From assembly GCA_964561105.1 (NCBI GenBank), contig CAZLOH010000001.1, forward strand, positions 124,001 to 188,000: a stretch of 64,000 nt of DNA, given 5' to 3'. Numbering within the stretch: the first letter of the stretch is position 1; every line of letters starts with the position of its first letter. Under the pieces are notes generated by a model. It worked only from the letters and a program-made list of their open reading frames with translations. It was not told the DNA's origin and made no database searches. This DNA comes from JADLHS01 sp964561105 (GTDB lineage Bacteria; Verrucomicrobiota; Verrucomicrobiia; Limisphaerales; JADLHS01). Positions 1-8,525 of the stretch are shown here, piece after piece. The translations under genes were made by a program, and so were the position numbers.

Positions 1-1571
1 AAGACCGGATCGCTGGCGATTTCGCCGCACAACGAGATCGGTTTGCCGGCGGTGTTGGCAGCGGTTGCCAGTTTGGCAAGCAACTGGAGCACGGCCGGAT
101 GCAGCGGTTCATAAGCCGGGGTGGTTTCGCCGCTGATGCGGTCGGCCGCGAGCAGGTATTGCACGAGGTCATTTGTGCCCACACTGAAAAAATCCACTTC
201 GGCGGCGAGTGGCCCGAGGAGCAGCGCGGCGGAGGGAGTTTCGATCATCGCGCCGATCGGGATGGCGGGATTAAACGGCTGGCCGGCCGAAGCCAGTTCC
301 GCTTTGGCGCTCTCGAGGGCTGCCCGGGCGGCGCGCAAATCATCCAGGCCGCCAATCATCGGCAGGAGGATGGCAACCGGATGGGTTGCGCTCAACCGGA
401 GAATCGCCCGCAGTTGAGTGCGCAGAATGGCGGGATGTTCCAGCAGCAATCGTGTGCCACGACAACCCAGCGCCGGATTGACCTCGCGCGCCAGCGGAAA
501 GTAGGCCAGCGGTTTGTCGCTGCCGATGTCCAGAACCCGGATCACCGTCTGGCCCGGCTGGAGGTACTCCGCCGTCGTGCGATAGAACTGGTATTGCTCG
601 TCCTCCGAAGGGAAGTGGTCCTGGACAAAAAATACGAACTCGGTGCGATACAAACCAACGCCATCCGCCTTGGCCTGGGCGGCGGTCACCGCATCGGCGG
701 TTTGCCCGACGTTGGCGCAGAGCTTGATTTCAACGCCATCCAAAGTGACCACCGGCAGACCAATCAAGTCTTTCAAGGCGCTCTGATGCGCTTGCAGGTC
801 GGCCTCCAATTGCTCGTATTGGCGCAGCAACTTTGGCTCGGGATTGATAAACGCGCGCCCCGCCAGAGCGTCGAGGATGACCAGATCGCCGGGACGAACC
901 CGATGCGTGGCTTCGGCCACATGCACGAGCATCGGAATGCCGAGAGCCCGCGCGAGAATGGTCGCGTGGGCGGTCAGACCGCCCTTCTCCACCACCAGTC
1001 CGCGCACGCCGCGCCCTTCCAACTGCGTCACGGCCGACGACAACAATTCATCCGTGACCAACACACACCCTTCCGGATGCTCCGGAATGGTGGCGGACAC
1101 CGTCTGGCTCAGATGATCCAGCAGCCGCTTGCCCACATCGTGCAAATCGGCGGCGCGCTCACGGAAGTAGGGATCTTCGAGCCGGCTGAACACCGCCACC
1201 AGACGCGTGATCGCTTCCTCCAGCGCCGCCTCCACGTTCAGCCGTTCCCGCTGGCAAATTTCCCGAACGGTATCCCGCAGTTGCACGTCACGCAGGAGAA
1301 GGATTTGCGCCCCGAAAATCTCCGACTCCGCTTTTCCCAAGGTTCGCCGGACATTCGTTTGCAACTCCCGCAATTTTCCTTCCGCGGCCGAGACCGCTTC
1401 ATCGAACCGCTCGATCTCCTTTTCCGCTTCCGCCGCGGTCAACTGTCGGCGCGAAACGACGACGTGCTTCGCGCAATCACACAACAGCGCCCGCCCGCGC
1501 GCCAGACCGGACGAGGCAACGTCGCCCAACATCATGGTCGGGACGGGCTGGCCGTTGTCGGTGTTGCTCAT
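1..1571 (-). CDS. ptsI: PTS enzyme I (phosphoenolpyruvate-protein phosphotransferase), 3' end beyond window
   Basis: Enzyme I passes phosphate from PEP to HPr in the sugar phosphotransferase system or in a regulatory Nitrogen-PTS branch. The N-terminal part (about residues 1-130) is the HPr-binding helical domain. The swivelling phosphohistidine domain has GGLTAHATILAR with the active His at about residue 202. The PEP-binding TIM barrel follows, including RVLDIGSDKPL, GCRGTRLLL and the SVGTNDLVQYLL loop. The catalytic-Cys segment SLCGEIASDP lies at the window edge, so only the last few dozen residues are missing. The start chosen is the ATG at 1571 (MSNTDNG), because homology-like sequence begins directly after it. 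No HPr or EII gene is in the window, so the partner is unknown. The family call is secure; a sugar versus regulatory role cannot be decided. Confidence 0.9.
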   Translation of the reverse strand, partial: MSNTDNGQPVPTMMLGDVASSGLARGRALLCDCAKHVVVSRRQLTAAEAEKEIERFDEAVSAAEGKLRELQTNVRRTLGKAESEIFGAQILLLRDVQLRDTVREICQRERLNVEAALEEAITRLVAVFSRLEDPYFRERAADLHDVGKRLLDHLSQTVSATIPEHPEGCVLVTDELLSSAVTQLEGRGVRGLVVEKGGLTAHATILARALGIPMLVHVAEATHRVRPGDLVILDALAGRAFINPEPKLLRQYEQLEADLQAHQSALKDLIGLPVVTLDGVEIKLCANVGQTADAVTAAQAKADGVGLYRTEFVFFVQDHFPSEDEQYQFYRTTAEYLQPGQTVIRVLDIGSDKPLAYFPLAREVNPALGCRGTRLLLEHPAILRTQLRAILRLSATHPVAILLPMIGGLDDLRAARAALESAKAELASAGQPFNPAIPIGAMIETPSAALLLGPLAAEVDFFSVGTNDLVQYLLAADRISGETTPAYEPLHPAVLQLLAKLATAANTAGKPISLCGEIASDPV

Positions 1572-1688
1572 AAACCCAAATGGCGATGGATGATTCAACT
1601 CAAGCCTCGTGGCGTTCGCTGCAATTGCGAGACGAACCGGCGGCGACTCTCCGCTGCGGCGGTTCGCCGGCACGTAGGATGGGAGGTT

Positions 1689-2192
1689 TCACCGGACGTC
1701 GCCTCGCGCAGATGGCTCTCCATCCTTGAATTCCTTCGCGTCGCACCCCGGACTGGAAGGCTCGGGCAGTTCTGCTTGGGGTGCGCCTGGTGCCGGGCTT
1801 GGTGTTGCTGCTACCGGCGTGGATGCCAGCGAGAACTGCGACTCCGCCACGATGCGCTGCACCAGTTCGGCGGCTTGGGCCGGATCGAAATCCTCGTGCT
1901 GCTTCTTCTGTACACCCATTTTGCTCAGATCGAAATGGCGGTCGGCGGTCAGTCCGTGCCGTTTGAGAATTTGAGCCGCGCAGTGCAACGGACAACCGTC
2001 GAGCGCAATGATGGGCCGGCCCGACTTGGCGGTACGCACCAGTGGCTTCACGTCGCCGCCCACACCGGCAATGCAGGACATCTCGGCGACGTTCAGGCGG
2101 TCCAGTTTGATGGCGATATGGTTCGCCATCTGCGCGGCACTGGAGGCGCCCGAACAGGAGTAAACCAGGGGGAGTTTGCGATCATCACTCAT
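1689..2192 (-). CDS. DGC-domain putative zinc-binding protein
   Basis: This is a small soluble protein of 167 residues. It carries the motif that names the DGC family, here ALDGCPLHCA, preceded by YSCSGASS near the N-terminus and SCIAGVGGD in the middle. The conserved cysteines suggest metal binding; the biochemical role of the family is not established. The start at 2192 (MSDDRKL) overlaps the end of the upstream racemase gene by 8 bases, which points to translational coupling. An in-frame upstream start would add about 24 residues read from the racemase gene in another frame and is less likely. The C-terminal 45 residues are Pro/Ala-rich and probably disordered. Confidence 0.75.
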   Translation of the reverse strand: MSDDRKLPLVYSCSGASSAAQMANHIAIKLDRLNVAEMSCIAGVGGDVKPLVRTAKSGRPIIALDGCPLHCAAQILKRHGLTADRHFDLSKMGVQKKQHEDFDPAQAAELVQRIVAESQFSLASTPVAATPSPAPGAPQAELPEPSSPGCDAKEFKDGEPSARGDVR

Positions 2193-2901
2193 GGCCGACC
2201 TCGTTGTGCCTTCTTTCCAGCGCGAAATCAAGGATGGCTTCGGCATGGATGCGCGTCGTGTCATACAGCGGCAGCGCGGTGTCGCTTTCCTTGATCAGCA
2301 GGCATAATTCCGTGCATCCCAGCACCACCGCCGCTGCTCCTTGCATCTGCAAATCATTGATCATTCTTCGCGCCGCCGCCCGGGATGCGGGTTGAATCAC
2401 ACCATGGGAGAGTTCCTCCCAAATGATGCGATCCAGCTCACGTCGTTGCGCCGCCTCCGGCACGAGCGTTTCCAGGCTGGCCGCGGCAAAATATTTTTGG
2501 AAGAAGCCAAACTCCATGGTGGCTCTCGTGCCGAGCAAGGCGACCCGTCGTTGCCCGTCACGTACCAAGGCCGCCGTGGTCGCGTCCATGATGGTAAGAA
2601 TCGGCAGCGGGGTGGTGGCCCGGAGCAGGTCGTAAGCGTTGTGCGGCGTGTTGGCGAGGATGGCGGCAAATTCCGCCCCCGCATTTTTCAGCCGTTGCAG
2701 CGCGGTCAACAAGTTCGCGGCCACGCCGTCCCAGTCATTCCGCTTGAACCGGTGAACGAAGTCCTGGAGGTTCACACTCACCAGGGTGATTTCCGGGAAG
2801 TTCAGTGCTCCCACCGCGCGATTATAGTCGCGGCAGAGAATCTGGTAGTAATGAACCGTGGCTTCCGGGCTGAGTCCGCCGATCAAGCCGATGCGTTTCA
2901 T
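2185..2901 (-). CDS. Aspartate/glutamate racemase family protein
   Basis: This is a cofactor-independent amino acid racemase of the Asp/Glu family (238 residues, the usual length). The first catalytic motif is ANTPH around residue 85, where Thr stands in for the usual Cys. The second, GCTEL, keeps its Cys at about 196. The same Thr/Cys pair is known from the broad-specificity E. coli YgeA/L-DER enzyme, so it is probably active but with altered specificity. It opens with the typical KRIGLIGGLSPEAT nucleotide-like turn. The gene lies 3 bases after the rhodanese gene and overlaps the DGC gene, so it belongs to the same operon. The true substrate is unknown. Confidence 0.85.
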   Translation of the reverse strand: MKRIGLIGGLSPEATVHYYQILCRDYNRAVGALNFPEITLVSVNLQDFVHRFKRNDWDGVAANLLTALQRLKNAGAEFAAILANTPHNAYDLLRATTPLPILTIMDATTAALVRDGQRRVALLGTRATMEFGFFQKYFAAASLETLVPEAAQRRELDRIIWEELSHGVIQPASRAAARRMINDLQMQGAAAVVLGCTELCLLIKESDTALPLYDTTRIHAEAILDFALERRHNEVGHE

Positions 2902-2904
2902 GCA

Positions 2905-3753
2905 TCAACCTTTTTCCAGCGGCGCTCCCACCAGGTTGCCATACTCGGTCCAGCTTCCGTCGTAGTTCTTCACCCCATTCAAGCCCAACAGATATTTCAG
3001 CACGAACCAGGTGTGGCTGGAACGCTCGCCAATCCGGCAATACGCGATGGTGTCCTTCTGGGGATCCACTCCGCGCTGCTCCAAATAAATGCTGCGCAAC
3101 TCATCGGCCGACTTGAAGGTGCCATCTGGATTCACCGCCGTGCTCCACGGCACGCTTTTCGCACCGGGAATGTGCCCGCCGCGCTGCGCTGTTTCCGTCA
3201 TGCCAGGAGGGGCAATGACCTTGCCGGTGAACTCGTCAGGACTGCGCACGTCCACGAGATTCCATTTGCCGTTCGCGACCGCCGCAAAAACCTCGGGCAA
3301 CAGCGCGCGGAGTGATGCATCGGCGGCAGCGGCGCGATACGTGACCGCCGGGCGCTTGATTTTCTCGGTGGTCAGCGGTTTGTCCGCTTCGTTCAACCAC
3401 TTGTTCCGGCCTCCGTTCATCAACCGGACATCGCGATGGCCGTACAGCTTCAAGATCCAAAAGCCGTAGGCGGCGAACCAGTTGTTGTTGTCACCGTAAC
3501 AAACGAGGGTGTCTTCCGGAGAAATGCCGGCCTCCCCCAACAGCTTTTCCAAAGCGGCCTGGCTGACCACATCGCGCCCGACTTGATCTTGCAGTTGGGT
3601 CTGCCAGTTGAAGCCGATCGCGCCGGGAATGTGGCCGGCGTCGTAGGCCTTGGTGTCCACGTCAATTTCCACCAGCTTGATGCCCGGCTGGTCGAGATTC
3701 GCTTTCACCCAATCGGTGGAGACCAGAACTTCAGGATTTGTGTAGTTGCTCAT
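2905..3753 (-). CDS. Thiosulfate/3-mercaptopyruvate-type sulfurtransferase (rhodanese)
   Basis: Tandem rhodanese protein, 282 residues. The inactive N-terminal domain covers about residues 1-135 and the catalytic C-terminal domain about 150-282. The active-site loop reads CRIGERSS, with the persulfide-forming Cys at about residue 239. This loop is typical of CysA/SseA-type thiosulfate sulfurtransferases rather than mercaptopyruvate enzymes. There is no signal peptide, so the protein is cytoplasmic. Its start is 7 bases past the stop of the cysteine-synthase-like gene, and the pairing suggests shared sulfur handling, possibly persulfide supply for Fe-S cluster repair by the Ric protein at the head of the operon. 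That functional link is inference. Confidence 0.9.
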   Translation of the reverse strand: MSNYTNPEVLVSTDWVKANLDQPGIKLVEIDVDTKAYDAGHIPGAIGFNWQTQLQDQVGRDVVSQAALEKLLGEAGISPEDTLVCYGDNNNWFAAYGFWILKLYGHRDVRLMNGGRNKWLNEADKPLTTEKIKRPAVTYRAAAADASLRALLPEVFAAVANGKWNLVDVRSPDEFTGKVIAPPGMTETAQRGGHIPGAKSVPWSTAVNPDGTFKSADELRSIYLEQRGVDPQKDTIAYCRIGERSSHTWFVLKYLLGLNGVKNYDGSWTEYGNLVGAPLEKG

Positions 3754-3760
3754 AATTCTT

Positions 3761-4789
3761 TCAGGCTTCGGTCCCCGTCGCCAGTTCGGGGAGATGTTTG
3801 ATCATGCTCGAAACGTATTTGAAAATGTTGTCCGGGAAAATCATGACGCCGCACCCCGTCTGGTCGCGCGCGATGATCTGCCGCGCGCCCTCCAGGATCA
3901 GCCCGGAGCTTGGCCCGGCGAGCAGCCCCTCGGTCCGACACAGCTCCAGCGCCCGCCGATACGCCAGTTCGTAGTCAATCTCCAGAATGTCATCCAGGCA
4001 CGAGCGGTCGAACAGTTTCGATACATCCAACTGGCGGACGTTGCGAAGCCCCGGCACGTCGTGTCCTTCCGTCGGCTGTACAGCGATCACTTTGATTTTG
4101 GGATTTTTCTCGCGCAGAAACCTGCTGAGACCAACCACCGTCCCGCAGGTGCCCAGGGAAGCAAACACGTGCGTCACCCGGCCATCGGTTTGCCGCCAGA
4201 TCTCCGGCCCCGTGTTCCGGTAGTGCGCCTCCACGTTCTTCGGATTCTCATACTGGTTGGGCATCGTATAACGATCCGGGGAGGCTTTCGCGTAAGTCTT
4301 GGCCAGGTTGATGGAACCGTCACCCAATCCCGGCGCCGGACACAGCGCGTCGTTGATGACATCCAGATCGGCGCCGACAATCTTGAGCAGAACCTTTTTC
4401 TCCAGCGGAATTTTGTTCGGCACCACGGCCCGCATCGGCACCCCGCGCGCCTGCGCCATGGCGGCGAGGCTGATGCCGGTGTTGCCCGAGGTGGGTTCGA
4501 CGAGTCCTCGACCCGACCCGACCTGGCCGCGCGCTTCGAGATCCTGCAGCATGGCCCAAGCGGCGCGGTCTTTCACCGACCCGAAGGGATTCTGCCATTC
4601 CAATTTGGCGAAAAGCTGGAAAGCCGGGATCGGGTTCAGCCGGTTGATGCGCACCAACGGAGATGGATTCTCCACGCTGGGCAGCATCCCGAACACACTT
4701 TCATAAACCCGCTTGGCATGGTCTGCGTTAATCGCCAGTGGCGGATGCGAAGGCAACTGATCCCTGGATATGGTCGGCTGATCCTGCAT
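3761..4789 (-). CDS. PLP-dependent cysteine synthase family protein
   Basis: Fold-type II PLP enzyme of the cysteine synthase/cystathionine beta-synthase family, 342 residues. The Schiff-base lysine is K73 in NPFGSVKDRAA. The substrate loop is EPTSGNTGISLA, and the phosphate-binding glycine loop is ASLGTCGTVVG. The final serine loop reads AGPSSGLILEG. It is somewhat divergent from housekeeping CysK (WQNPFGS instead of the usual NPxGS context, with an insertion near residue 170). It could therefore use O-phosphoserine, homocysteine or another nucleophile. The start at 4789 (MQDQPTIS) lies 2 bases downstream of the ric stop codon; a longer reading upstream would run through ric in another frame. 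Same operon as ric and rhodanese. Confidence 0.82.
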   Translation of the reverse strand: MQDQPTISRDQLPSHPPLAINADHAKRVYESVFGMLPSVENPSPLVRINRLNPIPAFQLFAKLEWQNPFGSVKDRAAWAMLQDLEARGQVGSGRGLVEPTSGNTGISLAAMAQARGVPMRAVVPNKIPLEKKVLLKIVGADLDVINDALCPAPGLGDGSINLAKTYAKASPDRYTMPNQYENPKNVEAHYRNTGPEIWRQTDGRVTHVFASLGTCGTVVGLSRFLREKNPKIKVIAVQPTEGHDVPGLRNVRQLDVSKLFDRSCLDDILEIDYELAYRRALELCRTEGLLAGPSSGLILEGARQIIARDQTGCGVMIFPDNIFKYVSSMIKHLPELATGTEA

Positions 4790-4791
4790 GG

Positions 4792-5502
4792 TCACTTGAC
4801 CGCCAGCACTCGTGGAAACAACACGTTGTTCTCCTTGTGAACGTGCTGGTGCATGTTTTTTTCCAGTTGCGCCAGCCCGTCGTAAAGCGCGCGGAAGGTG
4901 TTGCAAGCCCAATCCGGCGGCGTGTAGCTGTCGGTCAGGGCCTTGAACTGATCCAACGCCGCCCCGGCGCTGTCGTGTTCGGCTTCGAGCTTGGCCAGCG
5001 TGGCCTTCAGTCCGGAAGCCACGGCGGCTTTGTCGCCGTTGGCCGCCTCCAACTGCCGGATCGCCGGGAAAACGGTTTCATCCTCTTCCTGCGTGTGCGT
5101 GGTCATCTCCGCATTGAAGGTTTCAAACACCCGCCGCACTTCGAGCAGACGCGGTTCGTGCTCCCCATGCACCGCCGCCACCTTGCGCGTCATGAAATCC
5201 AGCCGCGGCAGTTCTTCCTTCAAATAGCCGTGGTGAACAAATTCGATGTGATCGCACAGCTCGGCCAACCCCATCGCTCCGGGATTGGCCGGAGACGCGG
5301 TCGCCGGTGTTGCGTCCAGCGCGTTCAGCATGGCAATGACCGTCGCCGGATCGAGATGCTTGGTTTGACAGACTTCCGCCAGCGGCTTCTTGCCGCCACA
5401 GCAGTAGTCAATGCCGAGATTTTCAAAGACGCGCGCGCGGGACGGCGTGTCGCGGACGATATCGCCGACGGTGGTTTCAGCAGTTATTGTTTTCATTTCC
5501 AA
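4792..5502 (-). CDS. ric: Iron-sulfur cluster repair di-iron protein (RIC/ScdA/YtfE family)
   Basis: Repairs Fe-S clusters damaged by nitric oxide or oxidative stress, using a hemerythrin-like di-iron centre. The N-terminal ScdA domain (about residues 1-65) contains the diagnostic LGIDYCCGGKKPL. The hemerythrin domain follows, with its metal-ligand histidines and glutamates visible in EFVHHGYL, HTQEEDETVFP, EAEHDS and HQHVHKENNVLFP. Length (236 residues) is normal. It is the first gene of a minus-strand operon and is divergent from an Rrf2/NsrR-type regulator, with a matching palindrome in between. Regulation by NO through that regulator is therefore likely. The start could be the ATG at 5502 or at 5496. 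Confidence 0.92.
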   Translation of the reverse strand: MEMKTITAETTVGDIVRDTPSRARVFENLGIDYCCGGKKPLAEVCQTKHLDPATVIAMLNALDATPATASPANPGAMGLAELCDHIEFVHHGYLKEELPRLDFMTRKVAAVHGEHEPRLLEVRRVFETFNAEMTTHTQEEDETVFPAIRQLEAANGDKAAVASGLKATLAKLEAEHDSAGAALDQFKALTDSYTPPDWACNTFRALYDGLAQLEKNMHQHVHKENNVLFPRVLAVK

Positions 5503-5582
5503 GGATGTATTGTTCCAGAGAAATCCGTCGCCGGCATCCGGCGTTTCGAATCCTCACGACCGCAGCATAGCGGGCATAAAGT

Positions 5583-5597
5583 TGTATTTCAAGTATA
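5583..5597. promoter_or_regulatory. Putative NsrR/Rrf2 operator in the ric-regulator divergent promoter
   Basis: The 15-mer TGTATTTCAAGTATA is a quasi-palindrome (arms TGTATTT and AAGTATA, five of seven pairs complementary around a central C). It lies in the only AT-rich stretch between ric and the regulator gene. It resembles published NsrR half-sites built on an ATGTATTT-like arm. Position and neighbours fit autoregulation plus control of ric. There is no experimental support, and the match to a consensus was made by eye. Confidence 0.5.
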
Positions 5598-5643
5598 TGT
5601 TTTGCTTGATTTCATTTCTTTTCCGCGCCATTTTTCTCCGCCA

Positions 5644-6075
5644 ATGCAAATCAGCGCCTACTCCGATTACTCGCTCCGGGTGCTCATGCAGGCCGCGCTG
5701 CGCAGTCCTGCGCGCATCACCGTGGATGAAGTGGCGCAAACCTACCGCATCTCGCGGCATCATTTGGTCAAGATTGTGCATGATCTCGGCCGCAGCGGCT
5801 ATCTGGCAACGCACCGCGGGATTGGCGGTGGCTTTACCCTCGCCCGGACGCCCGCGGAGATTCGCCTGGGTGACATCGTCCGCCTCGGCGAGGAATCGGA
5901 AACGGTGATTGACTGTATGGACGGAGCAAATCGCACTTGCCGGCTGGCCCCGGCCTGTCGGTTGAAGGGCTTTCTGGATGAAGCGGCGGCGGCCTTTTTC
6001 GAGGTGCTGGACGGTTACACGTTGGCGGACCTGGTGAGACAGCCGGCCAAGTTGCGAGCGGCGCTGGACATTTGA
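5644..6075 (+). CDS. Rrf2 family transcriptional regulator, NsrR-like
   Basis: Helix-turn-helix regulator of 143 residues. The winged helix occupies about residues 1-75, including ISRHHLVKIVHDL and the wing GIGGGFTLAR. Three cysteines at 91, 99 and 105 (CMDGANRTCRLAPAC) form the Rrf2 Fe-S binding signature, close to the 91/96/102 positions of E. coli NsrR. It is therefore expected to sense NO or Fe-S status. The start ATG at 5644 begins with MQISAYSDYSLRVL, the canonical Rrf2 N-terminus; longer readings of this frame upstream are shadows of ric. Divergent from ric, which supports an NsrR role. IscR-like function is the alternative. Confidence 0.88.
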   Translation: MQISAYSDYSLRVLMQAALRSPARITVDEVAQTYRISRHHLVKIVHDLGRSGYLATHRGIGGGFTLARTPAEIRLGDIVRLGEESETVIDCMDGANRTCRLAPACRLKGFLDEAAAAFFEVLDGYTLADLVRQPAKLRAALDI

Positions 6076-6346
6076 TCCGGTGCGAATGGGTTTATCGCGG
6101 ACTGATGGACGGAACTGAGAGCGGGAAATAAACGCCGTCTCGTTTCAGGTTGCAAGAGGCCGCTAATTGTTTGCAATCCAGGGACAGCACGATGACCGCG
6201 CTGCAGCTACATTGAAGCGATGAACAACCAGACGCGGATCGGATCGAACGCAGCCGAAGCACTCGTGCCAGCGGGAGAAGCCGGCTTTGCACCGGTGAAA
6301 CGGTCGCCTCCGTTGGCTGGTCCATTGAACACTTAACTTTGAAAAC

Positions 6347-7168
6347 ATGAACACCACCACCGTTTATCCTCCCGTTGCAGAAACGCACGACTCACCTTCC
6401 GAGAACCTGCACAAAATGCCCGGTCACTGGTTGCTGGCCAAACTGGGCAAGCGCGTACTCCGCCCGGGCGGCCTCGAATTAACCCGTGTCATGCTGGATC
6501 GGTTGGGCATCCAGTCGCACGACTCGGTGGTCGAGTTTGCGCCTGGGATGGGCGTGACCGCGCGCCTGACGTTGAGCAGGCAACCCGCCAGCTACACGGC
6601 CGTCGAACGGGATGAAGCCGCCTCCAGGGAGGTGCAAGCCTATCTGCACGGCCCACACCAGCGTTGTCAGTTGGGCAGCGCCGAGCAAACCGGATTGCCT
6701 GATCAATCCGCCACCGTCGTCTATGGTGAAGCAATGCTGACGATGCAGGGACCGGAACAAAAACGCCGGATCGTGGCGGAGGCTTTCCGTTTGCTGAAAC
6801 CCGGCGGTCGCTATGGTATTCATGAGTTGAGCCTCACACCAGACGACTTGCCCAAGGCCGCGCAAGAGGACATCAGCCGCGAGATGTCGCGCAACATCCA
6901 CGTCGGCGCGCGGCCGCTGACGACGAGCGAATGGCGCGAACTCCTGCGAGGCGCGGGCTTCCAGATCGCGGCCGAAGCCACGACCAAAATGCACCTGCTC
7001 GAACCACGTCGCCTGATCCGCGATGAAGGATTCGCGCGGGCGCTGCGCTTTGTCTTCAACGTCCTCCGCTCTTCTGAAGCACGAAAACGGGTGTTCTCCA
7101 TGCGGCAAATGTTCCGCCGGCAGCGACAACATCTGGCGGCCATCAGTCTTGTGGCGGTGAAACCTTGA
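6347..7168 (+). CDS. Class I SAM-dependent methyltransferase
   Basis: Predicted cytoplasmic methyltransferase of 273 residues with a Rossmann-like core. Motif I is VVEFAPGMGVTARL (about 63-76). The acidic end of beta-2 is AVERDE. Motif II/III appears in VVYGEAMLTM and LLKPGGRYGIHEL. The C-terminal 90 residues are Arg-rich and carry two predicted helices. The substrate cannot be told from the sequence. It is transcribed away from the regulator, with a 270-bp leader between them in which no gene is apparent. Similar methyltransferases are found next to Rrf2/nitrosative-stress genes in other genomes, but this is only context. Confidence 0.8.
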   Translation: MNTTTVYPPVAETHDSPSENLHKMPGHWLLAKLGKRVLRPGGLELTRVMLDRLGIQSHDSVVEFAPGMGVTARLTLSRQPASYTAVERDEAASREVQAYLHGPHQRCQLGSAEQTGLPDQSATVVYGEAMLTMQGPEQKRRIVAEAFRLLKPGGRYGIHELSLTPDDLPKAAQEDISREMSRNIHVGARPLTTSEWRELLRGAGFQIAAEATTKMHLLEPRRLIRDEGFARALRFVFNVLRSSEARKRVFSMRQMFRRQRQHLAAISLVAVKP

Positions 7169-7185
7169 AATCCGCAAGTCGCTTG

Positions 7186-7758
7186 CTAATCCAACGGCCG
7201 GATGTCACCCGGCTCGTTCCAGTTGGCGAAGCATCCGGCCTCAGTCTCGGTCACCGGTAGAAGCCGGACGGCCCGCTCAGTCCGGCACGCGGCAGCGAAG
7301 TCGCGCGCCGAATGGCGTGACTTGACCAGGGCATCGGCAGCCAGGGCGTGGCAACGCTTGGGGTAAATCGCGGCCAGCGGTTCCAGTTCGCCAGCAAGCA
7401 TCGGCAATGCACCAGTCAGCCGGTCGCAACGATCAGCCAGTTTTTGCAAAAAAGCTGAACTCATGCGCGGCAGGTCCACAGCCAGCACCAGCAGCAGCGG
7501 CGACGTGCATTCGTGCAGTCCCCGCTCGATGCCGCCCAACGGACCAAAACCCGGCTCCCGGTCAAACAACACCGGGCACGGCACCGCCGAGTAGTCCCGC
7601 CCCGCGCGACCGGAGATGAAAATTTCGGTGACGCCCAGCGCACGGACCTTCTCCACTGCCAGAGCCACCAGCGGCTGACCGTCCAGTTCCAGCCACGCCT
7701 TGTCGCGCCCCATGCGCCGCGACTCGCCGCCCGCCAGAATGACGGCGCTGAAATTCAT
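7186..7758 (-). CDS. mobA: Molybdenum cofactor guanylyltransferase (MobA-like)
   Basis: Transfers GMP to molybdopterin to make the bis-MGD cofactor needed by DMSO-reductase-family enzymes such as the large molybdoenzyme in this window. The nucleotidyltransferase signature AGGESRRMGRDK is at residues 9-20. The metal-binding aspartate region is VLAVDLPRMS. Length of 190 residues is normal. The start ATG at 7758 is one base after the end of the MOSC gene, so they form a pair. The first ~33 bases of this gene are also present at 14217-14249, where they are cut off by the end of a duplicated segment. Mo cofactor supply for the adjacent operon is the likely role. Confidence 0.85.
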   Translation of the reverse strand: MNFSAVILAGGESRRMGRDKAWLELDGQPLVALAVEKVRALGVTEIFISGRAGRDYSAVPCPVLFDREPGFGPLGGIERGLHECTSPLLLVLAVDLPRMSSAFLQKLADRCDRLTGALPMLAGELEPLAAIYPKRCHALAADALVKSRHSARDFAAACRTERAVRLLPVTETEAGCFANWNEPGDIRPLD

Positions 7759-8340
7759 TTCAGGTTTCACGCCGCAACACGCCATCAGTCAGGATGCGAC
7801 AGCGCAATCCGCCGCGACCCTGCAGCCAATCCTCCGCCCCCGGGCCAAGCGCCGAATTCATCCAATAACAGGGTTTGCTCTCCTCCACCCCGACAAAGCG
7901 GACGCCCTGCACTTCAAATGGCTGGCCGATGAGTGCCGCCAGATCCGCGCCGCGCACAAAAGCATTGCGGCGTGCTCCCTGGGGCGACGCGTCCGGCAAA
8001 TTCAGTTCGTGACGCAGCAACTCGAACACTTCCATCGCGAAGAACGTGATTTGCCCCTTGTAGTTTTCCTTGAAGTCAAAAAAACGATCACCCCGAATGC
8101 CGCGTCCCGCGACGCACTCGAGCGTTTCCGTCGCAACGATGGGATGCTGCCCCGCAGGCTGGCCGTGGTGGCCAAAGAAATTGTGGCCCGGGGAAATGAA
8201 GAGTTGCTCAACACGCATGGCTGAATTCTGTCCCATCAGCACATCGGGTGCAATCGCGCGTCGGCAACGGCCTGATACGTTTCGACACAACGATTGCACA
8301 CTCCCTGCCCGGGAAGCCACGACGGAAATGCGGCGGTGAT
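7726..8340. repeat. Left copy of a 615-bp direct repeat
   Basis: This segment is nearly identical to 14217-14831 (offset 6491). By eye I see only two substitutions, at about 7770 and 8330. It contains the first codons of mobA, the whole MOSC gene, and the last ~34 codons of the HExxH gene that is complete beside the right copy. The two copies enclose 5.9 kb of unique DNA carrying one giant cytochrome gene. Confidence 0.9.
7760..8218 (-). CDS. MOSC domain protein, duplicate copy next to mobA
   Basis: 152-residue stand-alone MOSC (Mo cofactor sulfurase C-terminal) protein. The N-terminal MRVEQLFISPGH strand is followed by GRGIRGDRFFD and by GVEESKPCYWMN, which holds the conserved MOSC cysteine. 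Such proteins bind or handle Mo cofactor or a persulfide. The start at 8218 is chosen because the longer in-frame reading upstream runs through a truncated gene fragment. The protein differs from the copy at 14251-14709 by a single residue near the C-terminus (Arg for His). The upstream operon promoter is lost here, since only 120 bp of the former upstream gene remain, so expression of this copy and of mobA may have changed. Confidence 0.85.
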   Translation of the reverse strand: MRVEQLFISPGHNFFGHHGQPAGQHPIVATETLECVAGRGIRGDRFFDFKENYKGQITFFAMEVFELLRHELNLPDASPQGARRNAFVRGADLAALIGQPFEVQGVRFVGVEESKPCYWMNSALGPGAEDWLQGRGGLRCRILTDGVLRRET

Positions 8341-8525
8341 GCGCTGCAAACGAAGAATCCATCAACAGTTCCAGTCGAACCATTTTGAGGACGCGAACGC
8401 CTGACACAAAACCAGGGACCCACCCTACAGCGCGGGAAGCACCTGCCGGTTGGGTGGAGGAATTATTGGTAGCGTACCGGGGTCGCACGTTGCCCACAAG
8501 CAAGGCAAGTCTTCGAAGCGAAACC

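Noticed and set aside
99..2294. 731-residue open frame on the plus strand
   Set aside because: It is the antisense reading of the PTS enzyme I, DGC and racemase genes. Composition is Arg/Gln/His-rich and no family motif is seen, while the minus strand shows clear motifs throughout.
8208..8423. Separate small gene over the left repeat edge
   Set aside because: It reads across the truncated 3' end of the HExxH gene in a different frame and has no conserved feature.
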